Origin: Erwinia pyri
Lineage (GTDB): Bacteria; Pseudomonadota; Gammaproteobacteria; Enterobacterales; Enterobacteriaceae
DNA length: 64,000 nucleotides
Assembly (NCBI RefSeq): GCF_030758455.1
Contig: NZ_CP132353.1
Location: 1,612,001 to 1,676,000, forward strand
Direction of reading: 5' to 3'
Positions within the stretch are counted from its first letter, which is position 1; every line of letters starts with the position of its first letter. The translations under genes and the position numbers were made by a program. This document shows positions 32,551 through 41,934 of the stretch, in pieces. The notes under the pieces are model-generated. The model was not told where the DNA came from, made no database searches, and saw nothing but the letters and a program-made list of their open reading frames with translations.

Positions 32551-34313
32551 GCGGTGATCATCTCCCCTGGGCGTTTCAGATAGTGCTGACGAATGTCATG
32601 GGCGGCTTTGAACGCCAGCGCGCCAACGGTACCGGTTGGGTTATAACCGGGGTTCTGCGGGAAGGCAGAAGCGCCGACCACAAACAGGTTTGGCACATCC
32701 CAGACCTGAAGATGCTTGTTAACAGAGCTGTTCGAGGGATCGGCACCCATCACAAATCCGCCGCAGACGTGAGAGGACTGGTAGGGCACGCTGTTCCAGT
32801 GTCCGCTGGTGGGCTTGGAGACGATCTGCCGCGGATTCATGGTTTTCGCAATCTCTGCCACTTTGCCGGTACAGTACTGCGCCATGCGCAGGTCATTTTC
32901 CGGGAAGTCGAAGGTGATGCGCAGCAGTGGCCGGCCATGCGGATCTTTGTAATTAGGATCCAGCGACAGATAATTTGTGCGCTGCGTATAGCTGCTGGCC
33001 TCGCAACCAATGGTCATGGTGCTGAGGTAATTCTTCACCGTGGCCTTTTTCCACTCGGATCCCCATTTCGGCGTGCCCGGTGGAACCGGACGGCTGTTAA
33101 TGGGCGCCGCGCCAATAGGCGTCACGCGAATACTGCCGCCGCCGAAGAAGCCAAGCCCGCTGTGGTCAAAGTTATCGTTATTGAACTCATCAATCCCCAT
33201 GCCCACCGCACCCGCGCCGATAAACGGATTGAAGTTTTTGTCATCAAAGAAGAGCGTCACGCCGTTGGCGGTCTGATAAGCGTAATTGCGGCCGGTGGTG
33301 CCGGTGTTGGTGACCGGATCGTAAGCTTTACCGATATTGGAAAGCAGCATCAGCCGCACGTTCTCAAAGGTATAAGCTGCCACGATCACCAGATCGGCAG
33401 GTTGTTCCCATTCGTCGCCGCTGGAGTCGATATAGGTGACGCCGGTGGCTTTTTTGCCGGTTGAATCAGTCAGCACCTGCAACACTTCGCAGCTGGTCTG
33501 TGCGGTGAAGTTTTGCTTGCGCATCAGGGCTGGCAGGATGGTAGTGATGGCGCTGGCTTTAGAGTAGTTGGCACAACCGTAGTTGGTGCAGAAGCCACAG
33601 AAGGTGCATGGACCCATCGTCACGCCATAGGGGTTAGTGTACGCCTCGGAGACCAGCGAAGAGGGAACGGCAAACGGGTTATAACCCATATTGCGGGCTG
33701 CTTCGGCAAACAGCGTCGGGCCGTAAGGTTGTTTAAGCGGCGGAGTAGGGTATTCACCAGAGCGGGAACCCTCGAAATGGTTTCCTCCCTCCTGCTTCAC
33801 GCCGTTCAGCACGCCCGCTTTGCCAGAGGTCCCGGCAACGCGTTCAAACTGCATGTAGTGCTGTTCGATCTCATTCCACGCCATGCCCCAGTCCTGTAGC
33901 GAAAGGTCAGAAGAGATGGCGTTCGCGCCATAACGCTCGGTCAGATGGCTGCGCAGGCGAAACTCTTCAGGCTGGAAGCGGAAGGTGATACCCGCCCAGT
34001 GGTTTCCCGCGCCGCCCGTTCCGTTACCGGGGTGAAAAGAGCCCCAGCTGCGCATGGGCAGGGCTGTCTGAGAAGGGTTGTTGCGCATGGTGCAGGTATT
34101 CTGACGGGTGCGCAACATCAGCTCCTGACGCTGAACGTAACGCAGCTCATCGGTGACGGTTGCCACATTAAAGTCGCGAGCCGTGTCACGCCACGGGCCA
34201 CGTTCTATTCCGATCACGTTCAGTCCTTCATCCGCCAGTTGATTAGCGATGATGGCGCCGGCCCAGCCGAGTCCAATTACCACCACGTCGGTCTTGGGAA
34301 GTTTCTTCGCCAT
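32547..34313 (-). CDS. GMC-type flavoprotein subunit (gluconate 2-dehydrogenase family)
   Basis: This is the 588-residue FAD subunit of a periplasm-facing dehydrogenase complex. It has the N-terminal dinucleotide motif VVVIGLGWAGAIIANQL, CTFCGFCTNYGCANYSKAS with its Cys cluster, and the C-terminal GMC segment SAFPQNPGYNPTGTVGALA with the catalytic His/Asn region. ATG 34313 has AGGATCC upstream. The start overlaps the stop of the small subunit. No export signal is visible, so it probably crosses the membrane bound to the Tat-exported small subunit. Confidence 0.92.
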   Translation of the reverse strand: MAKKLPKTDVVVIGLGWAGAIIANQLADEGLNVIGIERGPWRDTARDFNVATVTDELRYVQRQELMLRTRQNTCTMRNNPSQTALPMRSWGSFHPGNGTGGAGNHWAGITFRFQPEEFRLRSHLTERYGANAISSDLSLQDWGMAWNEIEQHYMQFERVAGTSGKAGVLNGVKQEGGNHFEGSRSGEYPTPPLKQPYGPTLFAEAARNMGYNPFAVPSSLVSEAYTNPYGVTMGPCTFCGFCTNYGCANYSKASAITTILPALMRKQNFTAQTSCEVLQVLTDSTGKKATGVTYIDSSGDEWEQPADLVIVAAYTFENVRLMLLSNIGKAYDPVTNTGTTGRNYAYQTANGVTLFFDDKNFNPFIGAGAVGMGIDEFNNDNFDHSGLGFFGGGSIRVTPIGAAPINSRPVPPGTPKWGSEWKKATVKNYLSTMTIGCEASSYTQRTNYLSLDPNYKDPHGRPLLRITFDFPENDLRMAQYCTGKVAEIAKTMNPRQIVSKPTSGHWNSVPYQSSHVCGGFVMGADPSNSSVNKHLQVWDVPNLFVVGASAFPQNPGYNPTGTVGALAFKAAHDIRQHYLKRPGEMITA

Positions 34314-34314
34314 G

Positions 34315-35070
34315 TCAGGATCCTTTTTTCTGTGGTGACAGGTCAGCAATGCTCACGGGTTGCAGCTTCAAATCCTGGTTATGGAGGAGGATTTCGTCGC
34401 GATAGTCATAACGGGCGCCGGGGAAGCCGAGCATTTTCCACGAAACCATCCCTTTGTTGCCGCCGTAAACAGGGTCCGCAAAGAAGCCCTCCATTGCGTT
34501 GATCAATACCTGAGCGAAGAACGCGCTGCTGTCGTAACCCTCTAAGGCAATTTTGCCCTGTTCCAGAGCGTGCAGGATCTCATCCTGCTGGTCAGCGGGC
34601 AGATCCTTAAAGGCTTTCTGATGTGCTGACTGGGTATATTTATTCAGTGCCGCAATCCCGGTGCGATAACGCGCTCGTGGTGCCAGCGGGGACTGATCGC
34701 CCTGTTCGGGCGTGCCTTTGTCAAAAGGGCCTTCCATATAGAGCCGTTCATAGGTGCCATAAAAGCCGTGCAGCTGGCGGTCAATAAACACCGTACAGCC
34801 CGCCTCTTTACCGCCCATGCTCAGCTCATCCGCCGGGATCAATCGGTCAACGATCGCGTCTATCGTTGCCGCTTCCTCTGCGGTGAAAAAAAGCAGACCC
34901 TGGTTTTCAAAAGTTTCAGGGGGATTGTCGGAGAAAGGTGTCCATCCAGGGGCGCCGGTCAGAGTGACGGCTTTAGCTACGCCGGTGGCCGTAGCCGCAA
35001 TCGCTCCGGTCGACCAGGTCAGTACCTGCCGTCGGGTAACGCCGGGCAGGGTAGGAGTGGGTTTGCGCAT
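34315..35070 (-). CDS. Small (subunit 3) protein of the gluconate 2-dehydrogenase-type complex, Tat-exported
   Basis: The 251-residue protein starts with a twin-arginine signal, VTRRQVLTW, followed by an alanine-rich hydrophobic stretch to about residue 35. The rest matches the gluconate 2-dehydrogenase subunit 3 family (FFTAEEAATIDAIVDRLIP, a segment typical of the family). It is the first gene of the three-gene operon and likely escorts the flavoprotein to the periplasm. Confidence 0.9.
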   Translation of the reverse strand: MRKPTPTLPGVTRRQVLTWSTGAIAATATGVAKAVTLTGAPGWTPFSDNPPETFENQGLLFFTAEEAATIDAIVDRLIPADELSMGGKEAGCTVFIDRQLHGFYGTYERLYMEGPFDKGTPEQGDQSPLAPRARYRTGIAALNKYTQSAHQKAFKDLPADQQDEILHALEQGKIALEGYDSSAFFAQVLINAMEGFFADPVYGGNKGMVSWKMLGFPGARYDYRDEILLHNQDLKLQPVSIADLSPQKKGS

Positions 35071-35292
35071 TGAGCTTCCTGTTGTTCCAGTATGTAAAGT
35101 TAACTCAGAGAATTGTAAAATTATGAGTAAGACGACAATATTATGTATAGCAGGTGTTGTTGTTTTGTTAATAAGTGTTATTCCTTAAAATTCGTAAGGA
35201 ATTCATTCGCCAAAAATAGTGCAGAATCAATGACGGTGCGTTTTTTGATCGGGTATCATGCCAGGCTCATCAGGCATCTTCAGGAGAATGTT

Positions 35293-36351
35293 TTGCGCCC
35301 GGACAAGCCGTTATCGGCCTTCGAATTTACCCTCTACCGTAATTACCGTACGGTGCACGGCATCCGTATCGCGCTGGCTTTTGTCCTGACGTTTCTGCTT
35401 GTGCGTCTGCTGGAGATCCCTGAAGGCACCTGGCCGTTGATTACGCTGGTGGTGGTGATGGGGCCGATCTCCTCCTGGGGAAACGTTTTTCCCCGCGCGG
35501 TACAGCGTATTGGCGGCACCATTTTTGGCTCGGTCTCGGGTCTGATAGCCCTCAAGCTGGAAGTGATCTCGTTTCCCGTGATGCTGGGCTGGTGCACCAT
35601 AGTGATGTTCCTGTGCGGATTCCTGACGCTGGGGAAACATCCCTATATGGCGCTGCTGATCGGTATCACGCTTGCGGTGATCTGCGGCGCACCGCCGGGT
35701 GATATGGTGACGGCACTGTGGCGGGGCGGAGACGTGATTTTTGGCTCGCTTCTCGCCCTGCTGTTCACCAGCATCTACCCGCAAAAAGCCTACACCCACT
35801 GGCGCATCAAGCTGTCAGATTCGCTCCTGGAAACCGCCAAAATTTACCACGCCGGCTTCTCCCCTAATCTGGTAGAAAAACCTCGCCTGACGCGCCCGTT
35901 GCAGCGACTGCTGACCGGCGTAGTGAAAATGCGTGCGCTGATCGAGCCCTCCAGCAAAGAGACTAAAATTCCCCGTTCGGTGTTTGAAGGTATCCAGACG
36001 CTGAACCGCAACATGGTCTGTACGCTTGAGCTTCAGCTCAATGCCTGGTGGAATTCCAGAGAGAGCCACCTGATTATGCTTAACGCGCCCGCACTGCGGC
36101 GCACCCAGCAGATGACGGAAACAACGCTGCGCAAGCTCTCTAAAGCTATCGTCGAGGGCAACACGGAAAAGATTGCCGCTAACAGCGGCGAGCTGGCGGA
36201 AATCAGCCGCGAGCTTCGGCAGTTAATCAAAGAGTCTGGCAGCGATGAGCGGGTGGAAACGGCCATTCACGGCTACGTCTGGCTGAGCCTGGAGATGGCA
36301 AAGCAGCTGGAAAGATTGTCCGATTTAATGCGGCTGGTACTGCGTAAATAA
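35293..36351 (+). CDS. yeeA: FUSC-family inner membrane protein YeeA
   Basis: This is an aromatic acid exporter/FUSC-like protein with six N-terminal membrane segments (to about residue 160) and a C-terminal helical cytoplasmic domain. A TTG at 35293 with AGGAG 6 bases upstream gives MRPDKPLSAFEF and 352 residues, the same length as E. coli YeeA, so this start is preferred over the upstream in-frame ATG codons. The function is unknown; a role in efflux of toxic organic acids is only a family-level guess. Confidence 0.9.
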   Translation: MRPDKPLSAFEFTLYRNYRTVHGIRIALAFVLTFLLVRLLEIPEGTWPLITLVVVMGPISSWGNVFPRAVQRIGGTIFGSVSGLIALKLEVISFPVMLGWCTIVMFLCGFLTLGKHPYMALLIGITLAVICGAPPGDMVTALWRGGDVIFGSLLALLFTSIYPQKAYTHWRIKLSDSLLETAKIYHAGFSPNLVEKPRLTRPLQRLLTGVVKMRALIEPSSKETKIPRSVFEGIQTLNRNMVCTLELQLNAWWNSRESHLIMLNAPALRRTQQMTETTLRKLSKAIVEGNTEKIAANSGELAEISRELRQLIKESGSDERVETAIHGYVWLSLEMAKQLERLSDLMRLVLRK

Positions 36352-36505
36352 GCGATTTGCAACAACTTACTGCGGGAAACAGTGGTTCGCGCTAAGATAG
36401 GCCCGACTCTACAATTTCAAAATTGCTTTCAGCCGCGGTGAGCCGCTAAGCTGAGCGCTACGATAATAACGCCTGTGTGAACAGGCCTTGATGAAAGGTG
36501 TCTTC

Positions 36506-36826
36506 ATGGAAAATGCTAAGCAATCATTTCAGGACGTGCTGGAGTTCGTTCGTATGTTCCGTCGTAAGAACAAACTGCAGCGCGAAATTCACGACAATGA
36601 AAAGAAAATTCGTGATAACCAGAAGCGTGTCCTGCTGCTCGATAACCTGAGCGAATACATCAAACCGGGCATGAGCATCGAAGCCATTCAGGAAATTATC
36701 GGCAGCATGCGCAGCGACTATGAAGATCGTGTTGATGACTACATCATCAAAAACGCGGATCTGTCGAAAGAGCGCCGTGACCTGTCGAAAAAACTGAAAT
36801 CAATGGGCGAGCCAAAACCTCAGTAA
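36506..36826 (+). CDS. yeeX: DUF496 protein YeeX
   Basis: This small (106-residue), highly charged helical protein follows E. coli YeeX almost residue for residue: [48 protein letters not shown]. It is predicted to be largely coiled coil. ATG 36506 has AAGGTG about 8 bases upstream; a start at 36491 is less similar to relatives. The function is not established. It is encoded next to yeeA, as in E. coli. Confidence 0.93.
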   Translation: MENAKQSFQDVLEFVRMFRRKNKLQREIHDNEKKIRDNQKRVLLLDNLSEYIKPGMSIEAIQEIIGSMRSDYEDRVDDYIIKNADLSKERRDLSKKLKSMGEPKPQ

Positions 36827-36853
36827 CTCTCGCTGATGCGTTAAGCGTTCCCG

Positions 36854-36883
36854 AAGGGCGATCGTCGACCGCCCTTTATTTTT
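36854..36883 (+). terminator. Terminator after yeeX
   Basis: AAGGGCG and CGCCCTT form a 7-bp stem with a short loop, followed by TATTTTT, 28 bases after the yeeX stop. It overlaps the 3' end of the convergent lacI-like gene and may also face it. Confidence 0.75.
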
Positions 36884-37943
36884 GCCAGGTTTCCTTCAGG
36901 CTGCGCAGTTTTTTCAACGCAGCGCTGGCCCGTTTCCCGGATCCCCTGACCGGTGCGGCAGTGGTTTCCCTTACCACCAGCTCCGGGGTAAATGGAGGCA
37001 TCGGCGGTAAGCTCTCCTGCTGCGTCAAAGTCTGAACCAGCCAGTTAACGCTGCGCTCGCCCAGCAGCGTCATGTCCTGCCTGATGGTGGTCAGCGGCGG
37101 TTCATACCAGGCGCTTTCCGCCGTATCGTCGTAGCCCACCACGGAAATATCGTCAGGCACGCGTAATCCTGCCTGGTGCAGCGCCCGCAACACCCCTAAA
37201 GCCATCTGGTCATTTGCCACCAGCACCGCTGTTGGCAGCGTGCGATCGGCAAGAGAGAGCATCGCCCGGTAGCCGGAGCCTGCACTCCAGTCACCATAAA
37301 GTTCACTATGCGGGGTAAGCTGATGCTCACCCAGTACCGCAAGCCAGCTCTGATGACGCGCTGTCGCGGCTACGGAATCCTGCGGCCCGTTCAGCAAGGC
37401 AATGTGGCGATGGCCCAGCGACAGCAGATGGTCTGCCGCCTGTCGTGCGCCCGCCTCAGCGCTGAACTGACAGGCTGCCACCCCGGCATCTTCAGCCACA
37501 TCCAGAAAAAGAGCGGGAAGGTGGCCCGCCTGGGCTGCAATCCTGCTGGCGCTGCTGCCGGTCAGCGGCAGATTGATCAGCAGCGCATCTACCCGCTGCG
37601 CCAGCAACTCCTGTACAGCGCTTTCCGCCCCGTTACTGCCTGCCATAGCAATCACCAGACGGTAGCCCTGCGCGGTAGCGCGATGCTGCATAGCAGAGGC
37701 AATCTGAGCAGGAGCAAGCAGCGCAAGGTCGCTGGTGGCCAGACCCAACGTGCGGGAATTTTTACCCGCCAGCTGTTGCGCCACGCGGTTAGGTACATAA
37801 TTCAGCGCCACCATCGCCGCTTCCACTTTGCTGCGCGTTTTCTCCGTAACCTGCACGGAGTGGTTCAGAACGCGGGAAACGGTCTGATAAGAGACGCCAG
37901 CTTCGGTGGCGACATCTTCCAGCGTAACAGATCGCGGTTTCAT
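36876..37943 (-). CDS. LacI-family repressor closely resembling Lac repressor
   Basis: The 355-residue protein has an N-terminal LacI helix-turn-helix (VTLEDVATEAGVSYQTVSRVLN). Its recognition helix YQTVSRV and hinge region NRVAQQLAGK are those of E. coli LacI. The core keeps LacI-like stretches such as LLAQRVDALLIN, DWSAGSGY, LVANDQMALGVLRA and VVGYDDTAESAWYEPPLTTI. The C terminus resembles a LacI tetramerisation tail only loosely. No lacZ or lacY is in the window. It is divergent from the MATE gene. The effector is possibly a galactoside, but this is unproven. Confidence 0.88.
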   Translation of the reverse strand: MKPRSVTLEDVATEAGVSYQTVSRVLNHSVQVTEKTRSKVEAAMVALNYVPNRVAQQLAGKNSRTLGLATSDLALLAPAQIASAMQHRATAQGYRLVIAMAGSNGAESAVQELLAQRVDALLINLPLTGSSASRIAAQAGHLPALFLDVAEDAGVAACQFSAEAGARQAADHLLSLGHRHIALLNGPQDSVAATARHQSWLAVLGEHQLTPHSELYGDWSAGSGYRAMLSLADRTLPTAVLVANDQMALGVLRALHQAGLRVPDDISVVGYDDTAESAWYEPPLTTIRQDMTLLGERSVNWLVQTLTQQESLPPMPPFTPELVVRETTAAPVRGSGKRASAALKKLRSLKETWQK

Positions 37944-38128
37944 GGCTTTCTCCCTAAAATTGCTCGCCGCAGTTTAACAACAAAAGGGCCTGCTCTGCGG
38001 AAACTTCTTTGCGCGGGAGAGGGAAGTCACCGCCTTTTTGTGTGACACGCGGAAAAAGACTTTGCATATTAGTCAACCTTTTACCATCATCAATCAGGCC
38101 TACTTACCTCTTTCTGGCTGGAACTATC

Positions 38129-39559
38129 TTGCAAAACTTCAGAGTCTCTCTGCTGCAGGCGATCAAGCATTCGGCGTGGTATCCCAAACGACATTCTTAC
38201 CGTGTTTTATTCTGGCGTGAGATCACTCCGCTGGCCGTGCCGATCTTCTTCGAGAATCTTTGTGTGCTGCTGATGGGGGTGCTCAGCACCTTCCTGGTGA
38301 GCTGGCTGGGCAAAGAGGCGATGGCCGGAGTAGGGCTGGCCGACAGCTTTAATATGGTGATTATCTCCTTTTTTGCCGCCATCGATCTCGGTACCACGGT
38401 GGTGGTGGCCTTCAGCCTAGGCAAGCTTAATCGCGACAGGGCTGAATCTGCCGCCAGACAATCTCTGGTGCTGATGACGCTGTTTTCCGTGTTGCTGGCG
38501 TTACTGATTGAGTTCTTTGGCGAGCAGATTATCGATCTTATCGCCGGCAGTGCCGAGCCAATGGTGAAAGATCTCGCGCTGCGCTATCTGAATATCACCG
38601 CCTGGAGCTATCCGGCAGCGGCCATTGCGCTGATTGGCTGCGGCGCGTTACGCGGCGCGGGTAACACTAAAATTCCGATGCTGATCAACGGCGGGATGAA
38701 TATCCTCAATATCGTCTTCAGCACCGCCCTGATCTATGGCTGTTTTGGCTGGAAAGGGTTGGGGTTTGACGGCGCGGCCATCGGATTAACCATTGCCCGC
38801 TATGTAGGTGCCATCGCGGTGATTTATGTGCTGATGATCGGCTTCAATCCCCGCCTCAAAATTACGCTGAAAAGCTACTTCACCCGCCTGAACACTAACA
38901 TTTTGATGGAGGTGTTGGGCATTGGTGTGCCGGCGAGTATTGAATCTGTGCTGTTCAACGGCGGCAAACTCCTGACGCAGGTCTTTGTTGCCGGGATGGG
39001 TACCGACGTTATCGCAGGTAATTTTATCGCCTTCTCTATCGCCTCAATGATTAACCTTCCGGGCAACTCGCTGGGATCGGCCTCAACCATTATCGTCGGT
39101 ACGCGGCTGGGTAAAGGGCAGCTGTTACAGCCTGAGCGCCAGCTGAGGCATATCTTCTGGCTCTCTACCCTGGGGCTGTGCGCCCTGGCGGCGCTGACGG
39201 TGCCGTTTGCCGGGGTACTGGCCTCGTTCTACACCAAAGAAGATGATGTGATCGAGGTGGTGAAGATACTGGTCTGGCTCAATGCCGCGTTTATGCCTTT
39301 CTGGGCCGCCTCCTGGGTGCTGCCTGCCGGGCTGAAGGGCGCACGTGATGCAAGGTTTACCATGTGGGTCTCGCTGCTGGGCATGTGGGGTGCCCGCATC
39401 GTTGTCGGTTACACCCTGGGTGTTCTGCTGGGTTTTGGCGTGGTAGGGATCTGGCTCGGCATGTTCCTGGACTGGATAGTGCGCGGCTTTTTCTTCTGGC
39501 GGCGTCTGAACAGCGGGCGCTGGCTGTGGAAATACAGGAAGCCCGTAGCGTCAGCCTGA
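38129..39559 (+). CDS. MATE-family efflux transporter
   Basis: This is a 12-TM multidrug/toxin extrusion protein. The N-terminal half shows ITPLAVPIFFENLCVLLMG and GCGALRGAGNTKIPM, and the C-terminal half NLPGNSLGSASTIIVGTRLG, all typical MATE motifs. The start is uncertain. TTG 38129 gives MQNFRVSLLQAIKHSAWYPK and 476 residues; the frame is open upstream to 38009 but that part looks non-coding. It exports cationic drugs or metabolites by ion antiport. Its neighbour is the divergent LacI-like regulator. Confidence 0.85.
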   Translation: MQNFRVSLLQAIKHSAWYPKRHSYRVLFWREITPLAVPIFFENLCVLLMGVLSTFLVSWLGKEAMAGVGLADSFNMVIISFFAAIDLGTTVVVAFSLGKLNRDRAESAARQSLVLMTLFSVLLALLIEFFGEQIIDLIAGSAEPMVKDLALRYLNITAWSYPAAAIALIGCGALRGAGNTKIPMLINGGMNILNIVFSTALIYGCFGWKGLGFDGAAIGLTIARYVGAIAVIYVLMIGFNPRLKITLKSYFTRLNTNILMEVLGIGVPASIESVLFNGGKLLTQVFVAGMGTDVIAGNFIAFSIASMINLPGNSLGSASTIIVGTRLGKGQLLQPERQLRHIFWLSTLGLCALAALTVPFAGVLASFYTKEDDVIEVVKILVWLNAAFMPFWAASWVLPAGLKGARDARFTMWVSLLGMWGARIVVGYTLGVLLGFGVVGIWLGMFLDWIVRGFFFWRRLNSGRWLWKYRKPVASA

Positions 39560-39606
39560 CCAGGGGCCTGCTCTGAAAATAACAATAAGGTCATTCAGGA
39601 ACAGCT

Positions 39607-40836
39607 ATGCGTTCATCTTCACCCGCCAGGGCGGATTCCCTGTTTCAACACCGCTCGTTTGTCGCTTTCTGGCTGGCGCGAACCACCTCCAGCTTTGGTT
39701 TTCAGATGCTCTCCATCGCGGTGGGCTGGCAGATCTACTCTCTTACCGGCCGCGCCTGGGATTTGGGGTTGATTGGTCTGGTACAGTTTCTGCCCGCCGT
39801 GCTGCTCGCGCTGCCTGCGGGGCATGTTGCCGACCAGTTTGATCGCCGTCGTGTGGTGCTGCTGGGTCAGGTAACGGAGTGGGTGGCCATTGCCGTGCTG
39901 GCAGGGCTGACGCTGGCCCAGCGAACCGACGAGGTCATCATCCTCGCGCTGGTCTTTATTATCTCTGTTGCCCGCACGCTGGAAGCGCCTTCACTCCAGT
40001 CAATGCTGCCTGCGCTGGTGCCGCCCTCGATGCTCGCCCGCGCTACGGCGGCCAACGGCGCATCCATGCAGACCGCTTCCATGCTCGGCCCCGCGCTGGG
40101 GGGCTTTCTCTATGTCGCCGGGCCTGGCGTGGTCTACCTCACCACTGGCCTGCTTTATATCGTCTCGATCGTGATGGTCAGCCGGTTGCGTTACGAGCAT
40201 GCGCCGCCGAAGCGCACGCCCGCAACCTTTGCCAGCGTGTTTGCCGGGGTACGTTTTATCCGTAATCGTCCCGATGTGCTGGGCGTTATCTCACTGGATC
40301 TGTTTGCCGTGTTGCTGGGCGGGGCCACCGCGCTGCTGCCGATCTTTGCCAAAGATATTCTGCACACCGGCCCCTGGGGATTGGGACTGCTGCGGGGAGC
40401 GCCTGCGGTCGGCGGGCTGCTGGTGGGGTTCTGGTTAAGCAGCCGCACGCTTGAACGCAATGTTGGCATGACCATGTTTGGCGCGGTGGCAGGGTTCGGC
40501 GTTGCCACGCTGGTTTTTGCCTTCTCCAGGGAGCTGTGGCTCTCTATGCTGGCGCTGTTTGCGCTGGGTGGTTTTGATATGGTCAGCGTGGTCATTCGCG
40601 GATCGCTGGTACAGCTCGACACGCCAGACGAGATGCGAGGGCGGGTCAGCGCCGTGAACTCCATATTTATCAATACCTCTAATCAGCTGGGCGAGTTTGA
40701 ATCGGGCATGCTGGCAGCGTGGCTGGGAGCTGCGCCTGCCGCAGCCGTGGGAGGAATTGGAACGCTTATTGTGGTCGGGCTGTGGATGGTCTGGTTCCCT
40801 GGGTTACGTCGTCGTCAGCGGCTGCATAACGACTGA
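39607..40836 (+). CDS. MFS transporter, EntS-like exporter family
   Basis: This is a 409-residue, 12-TM major facilitator of the EntS/MFS_3 type. The loop 2-3 motif GHVADQFDRRRVVLLGQ and the SFGFQMLSIAVGWQIYSLTG start are characteristic. EntS exports enterobactin. Here a siderophore-interacting reductase with a Fur box follows 127 bases downstream, which suggests a siderophore-related role, but a general drug exporter is also possible. Confidence 0.82.
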   Translation: MRSSSPARADSLFQHRSFVAFWLARTTSSFGFQMLSIAVGWQIYSLTGRAWDLGLIGLVQFLPAVLLALPAGHVADQFDRRRVVLLGQVTEWVAIAVLAGLTLAQRTDEVIILALVFIISVARTLEAPSLQSMLPALVPPSMLARATAANGASMQTASMLGPALGGFLYVAGPGVVYLTTGLLYIVSIVMVSRLRYEHAPPKRTPATFASVFAGVRFIRNRPDVLGVISLDLFAVLLGGATALLPIFAKDILHTGPWGLGLLRGAPAVGGLLVGFWLSSRTLERNVGMTMFGAVAGFGVATLVFAFSRELWLSMLALFALGGFDMVSVVIRGSLVQLDTPDEMRGRVSAVNSIFINTSNQLGEFESGMLAAWLGAAPAAAVGGIGTLIVVGLWMVWFPGLRRRQRLHND

Positions 40837-40880
40837 AGCCGTGCTGCGGAAAACCGGACGGCTATTTTCATCTTTTAACT

Positions 40881-40899
40881 GAGAATGATTATCGTTATA
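40881..40899 (+). promoter_or_regulatory. Fur box upstream of the siderophore-interacting protein gene
   Basis: The 19 bases match the Fur consensus GATAATGATAATCATTATC at 15 positions. It lies 65 bases before the siderophore-interacting protein start, so iron-dependent repression is likely. Confidence 0.75.
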
Positions 40900-40963
40900 T
40901 TGCGCTATTGAGCGTCGCCGCGCAGGCATGTCAGCGGCATAAATCCCTACAGGAGCAGCACTC

Positions 40964-41848
40964 ATGGCCGCAGGCTATCGAATTTTTGATCTCACGCTGA
41001 AGCGACGTGTTCAGGTGACGCCTTCTCTGTTGCGTTGCGTATTCAGCGGCGAAGATGTCGCTGACATGAAGCTTGAGGCGCCAGACCAGCGCATTAAACT
41101 GCTGTTTCCGAATGAAAAGGGCGAAAGGGTAACGATGCCGGTAAGCGACGGCTGGTATCAGGATTATCTGGCGTTACCTAAGGCGCAGCGCCCTGTGCTG
41201 CGGACTTACACCCTGCGGGCGCTGCGCCGTGAGGAGAAGGAGATGGATGTTGAGTTTGTCCTGCATGGCGAAACCGGGCCTGCTTCCCGCTGGGCGATGC
41301 ATGCCGCACCAGGTGCGAAAATGCAGGTCGTTGCCCCAAATGGCGCCTCATCTGAAGAGAGCGGCGGCTATGAATGGATCTGGCATGACGGTATTCAGCA
41401 GGCGCTGCTGATAGCTGATGAAACGGCCGTGCCGGCTGCCATGGGTATTCTTGAACAGCTGGCAACGCTGGCCACTCCTCCGCCAGTGCAGGCCTTTTTC
41501 GAAGTCCCGTTGCAGGCTGACGCGCAACAGGCAAATTTTCCGTTCGCTGAAGTGCACTGGCTGAGCCGTGAAGATCATGCCGCTCACGGTGAGCGGCTGC
41601 TCGCAGCGCTGCGTGAACATCTTTCTGTTCCGGCTTTCGCCTGCGTAACGGAGCAGTCACTGGAAGAGAAAAGCCTGATTGAGGATGGCATCTGGGAGCG
41701 GGCAGAAGGTAAGCACCCCTTCAGTGCCTGGGTTGCGGCTGAATCTGGCGTGGTGAAGAAGCTGCGGCGTTGTCTGCTTGATGACTATCAGCTTGACCGT
41801 GAAGGGGTAAACTTTATGGCCTACTGGACGCAGGGCCGGGGGCGATAA
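40964..41848 (+). CDS. Siderophore-interacting protein (FAD-dependent ferric siderophore reductase)
   Basis: The 294-residue protein belongs to the ViuB/YqjH-like family that reduces Fe(III)-siderophores to free iron in the cytoplasm. Residues up to about 140 form the FAD-binding domain with the RTYTLR motif. The C-terminal part is the NAD(P)-binding domain (LLIADETAVPAAMGIL, and AWVAAESGVVKKLRR near the end). The upstream Fur box fits. It could pair with the EntS-like exporter upstream. Confidence 0.9.
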   Translation: MAAGYRIFDLTLKRRVQVTPSLLRCVFSGEDVADMKLEAPDQRIKLLFPNEKGERVTMPVSDGWYQDYLALPKAQRPVLRTYTLRALRREEKEMDVEFVLHGETGPASRWAMHAAPGAKMQVVAPNGASSEESGGYEWIWHDGIQQALLIADETAVPAAMGILEQLATLATPPPVQAFFEVPLQADAQQANFPFAEVHWLSREDHAAHGERLLAALREHLSVPAFACVTEQSLEEKSLIEDGIWERAEGKHPFSAWVAAESGVVKKLRRCLLDDYQLDREGVNFMAYWTQGRGR

Positions 41849-41934
41849 ATGTTAACAGTCAGTCTCTGCCGGAGGAGAACGGAGCATCATTCCCCCGATT
41901 TCCCTGCCAGGCAGGCGCAACTTGATGGATAAGT

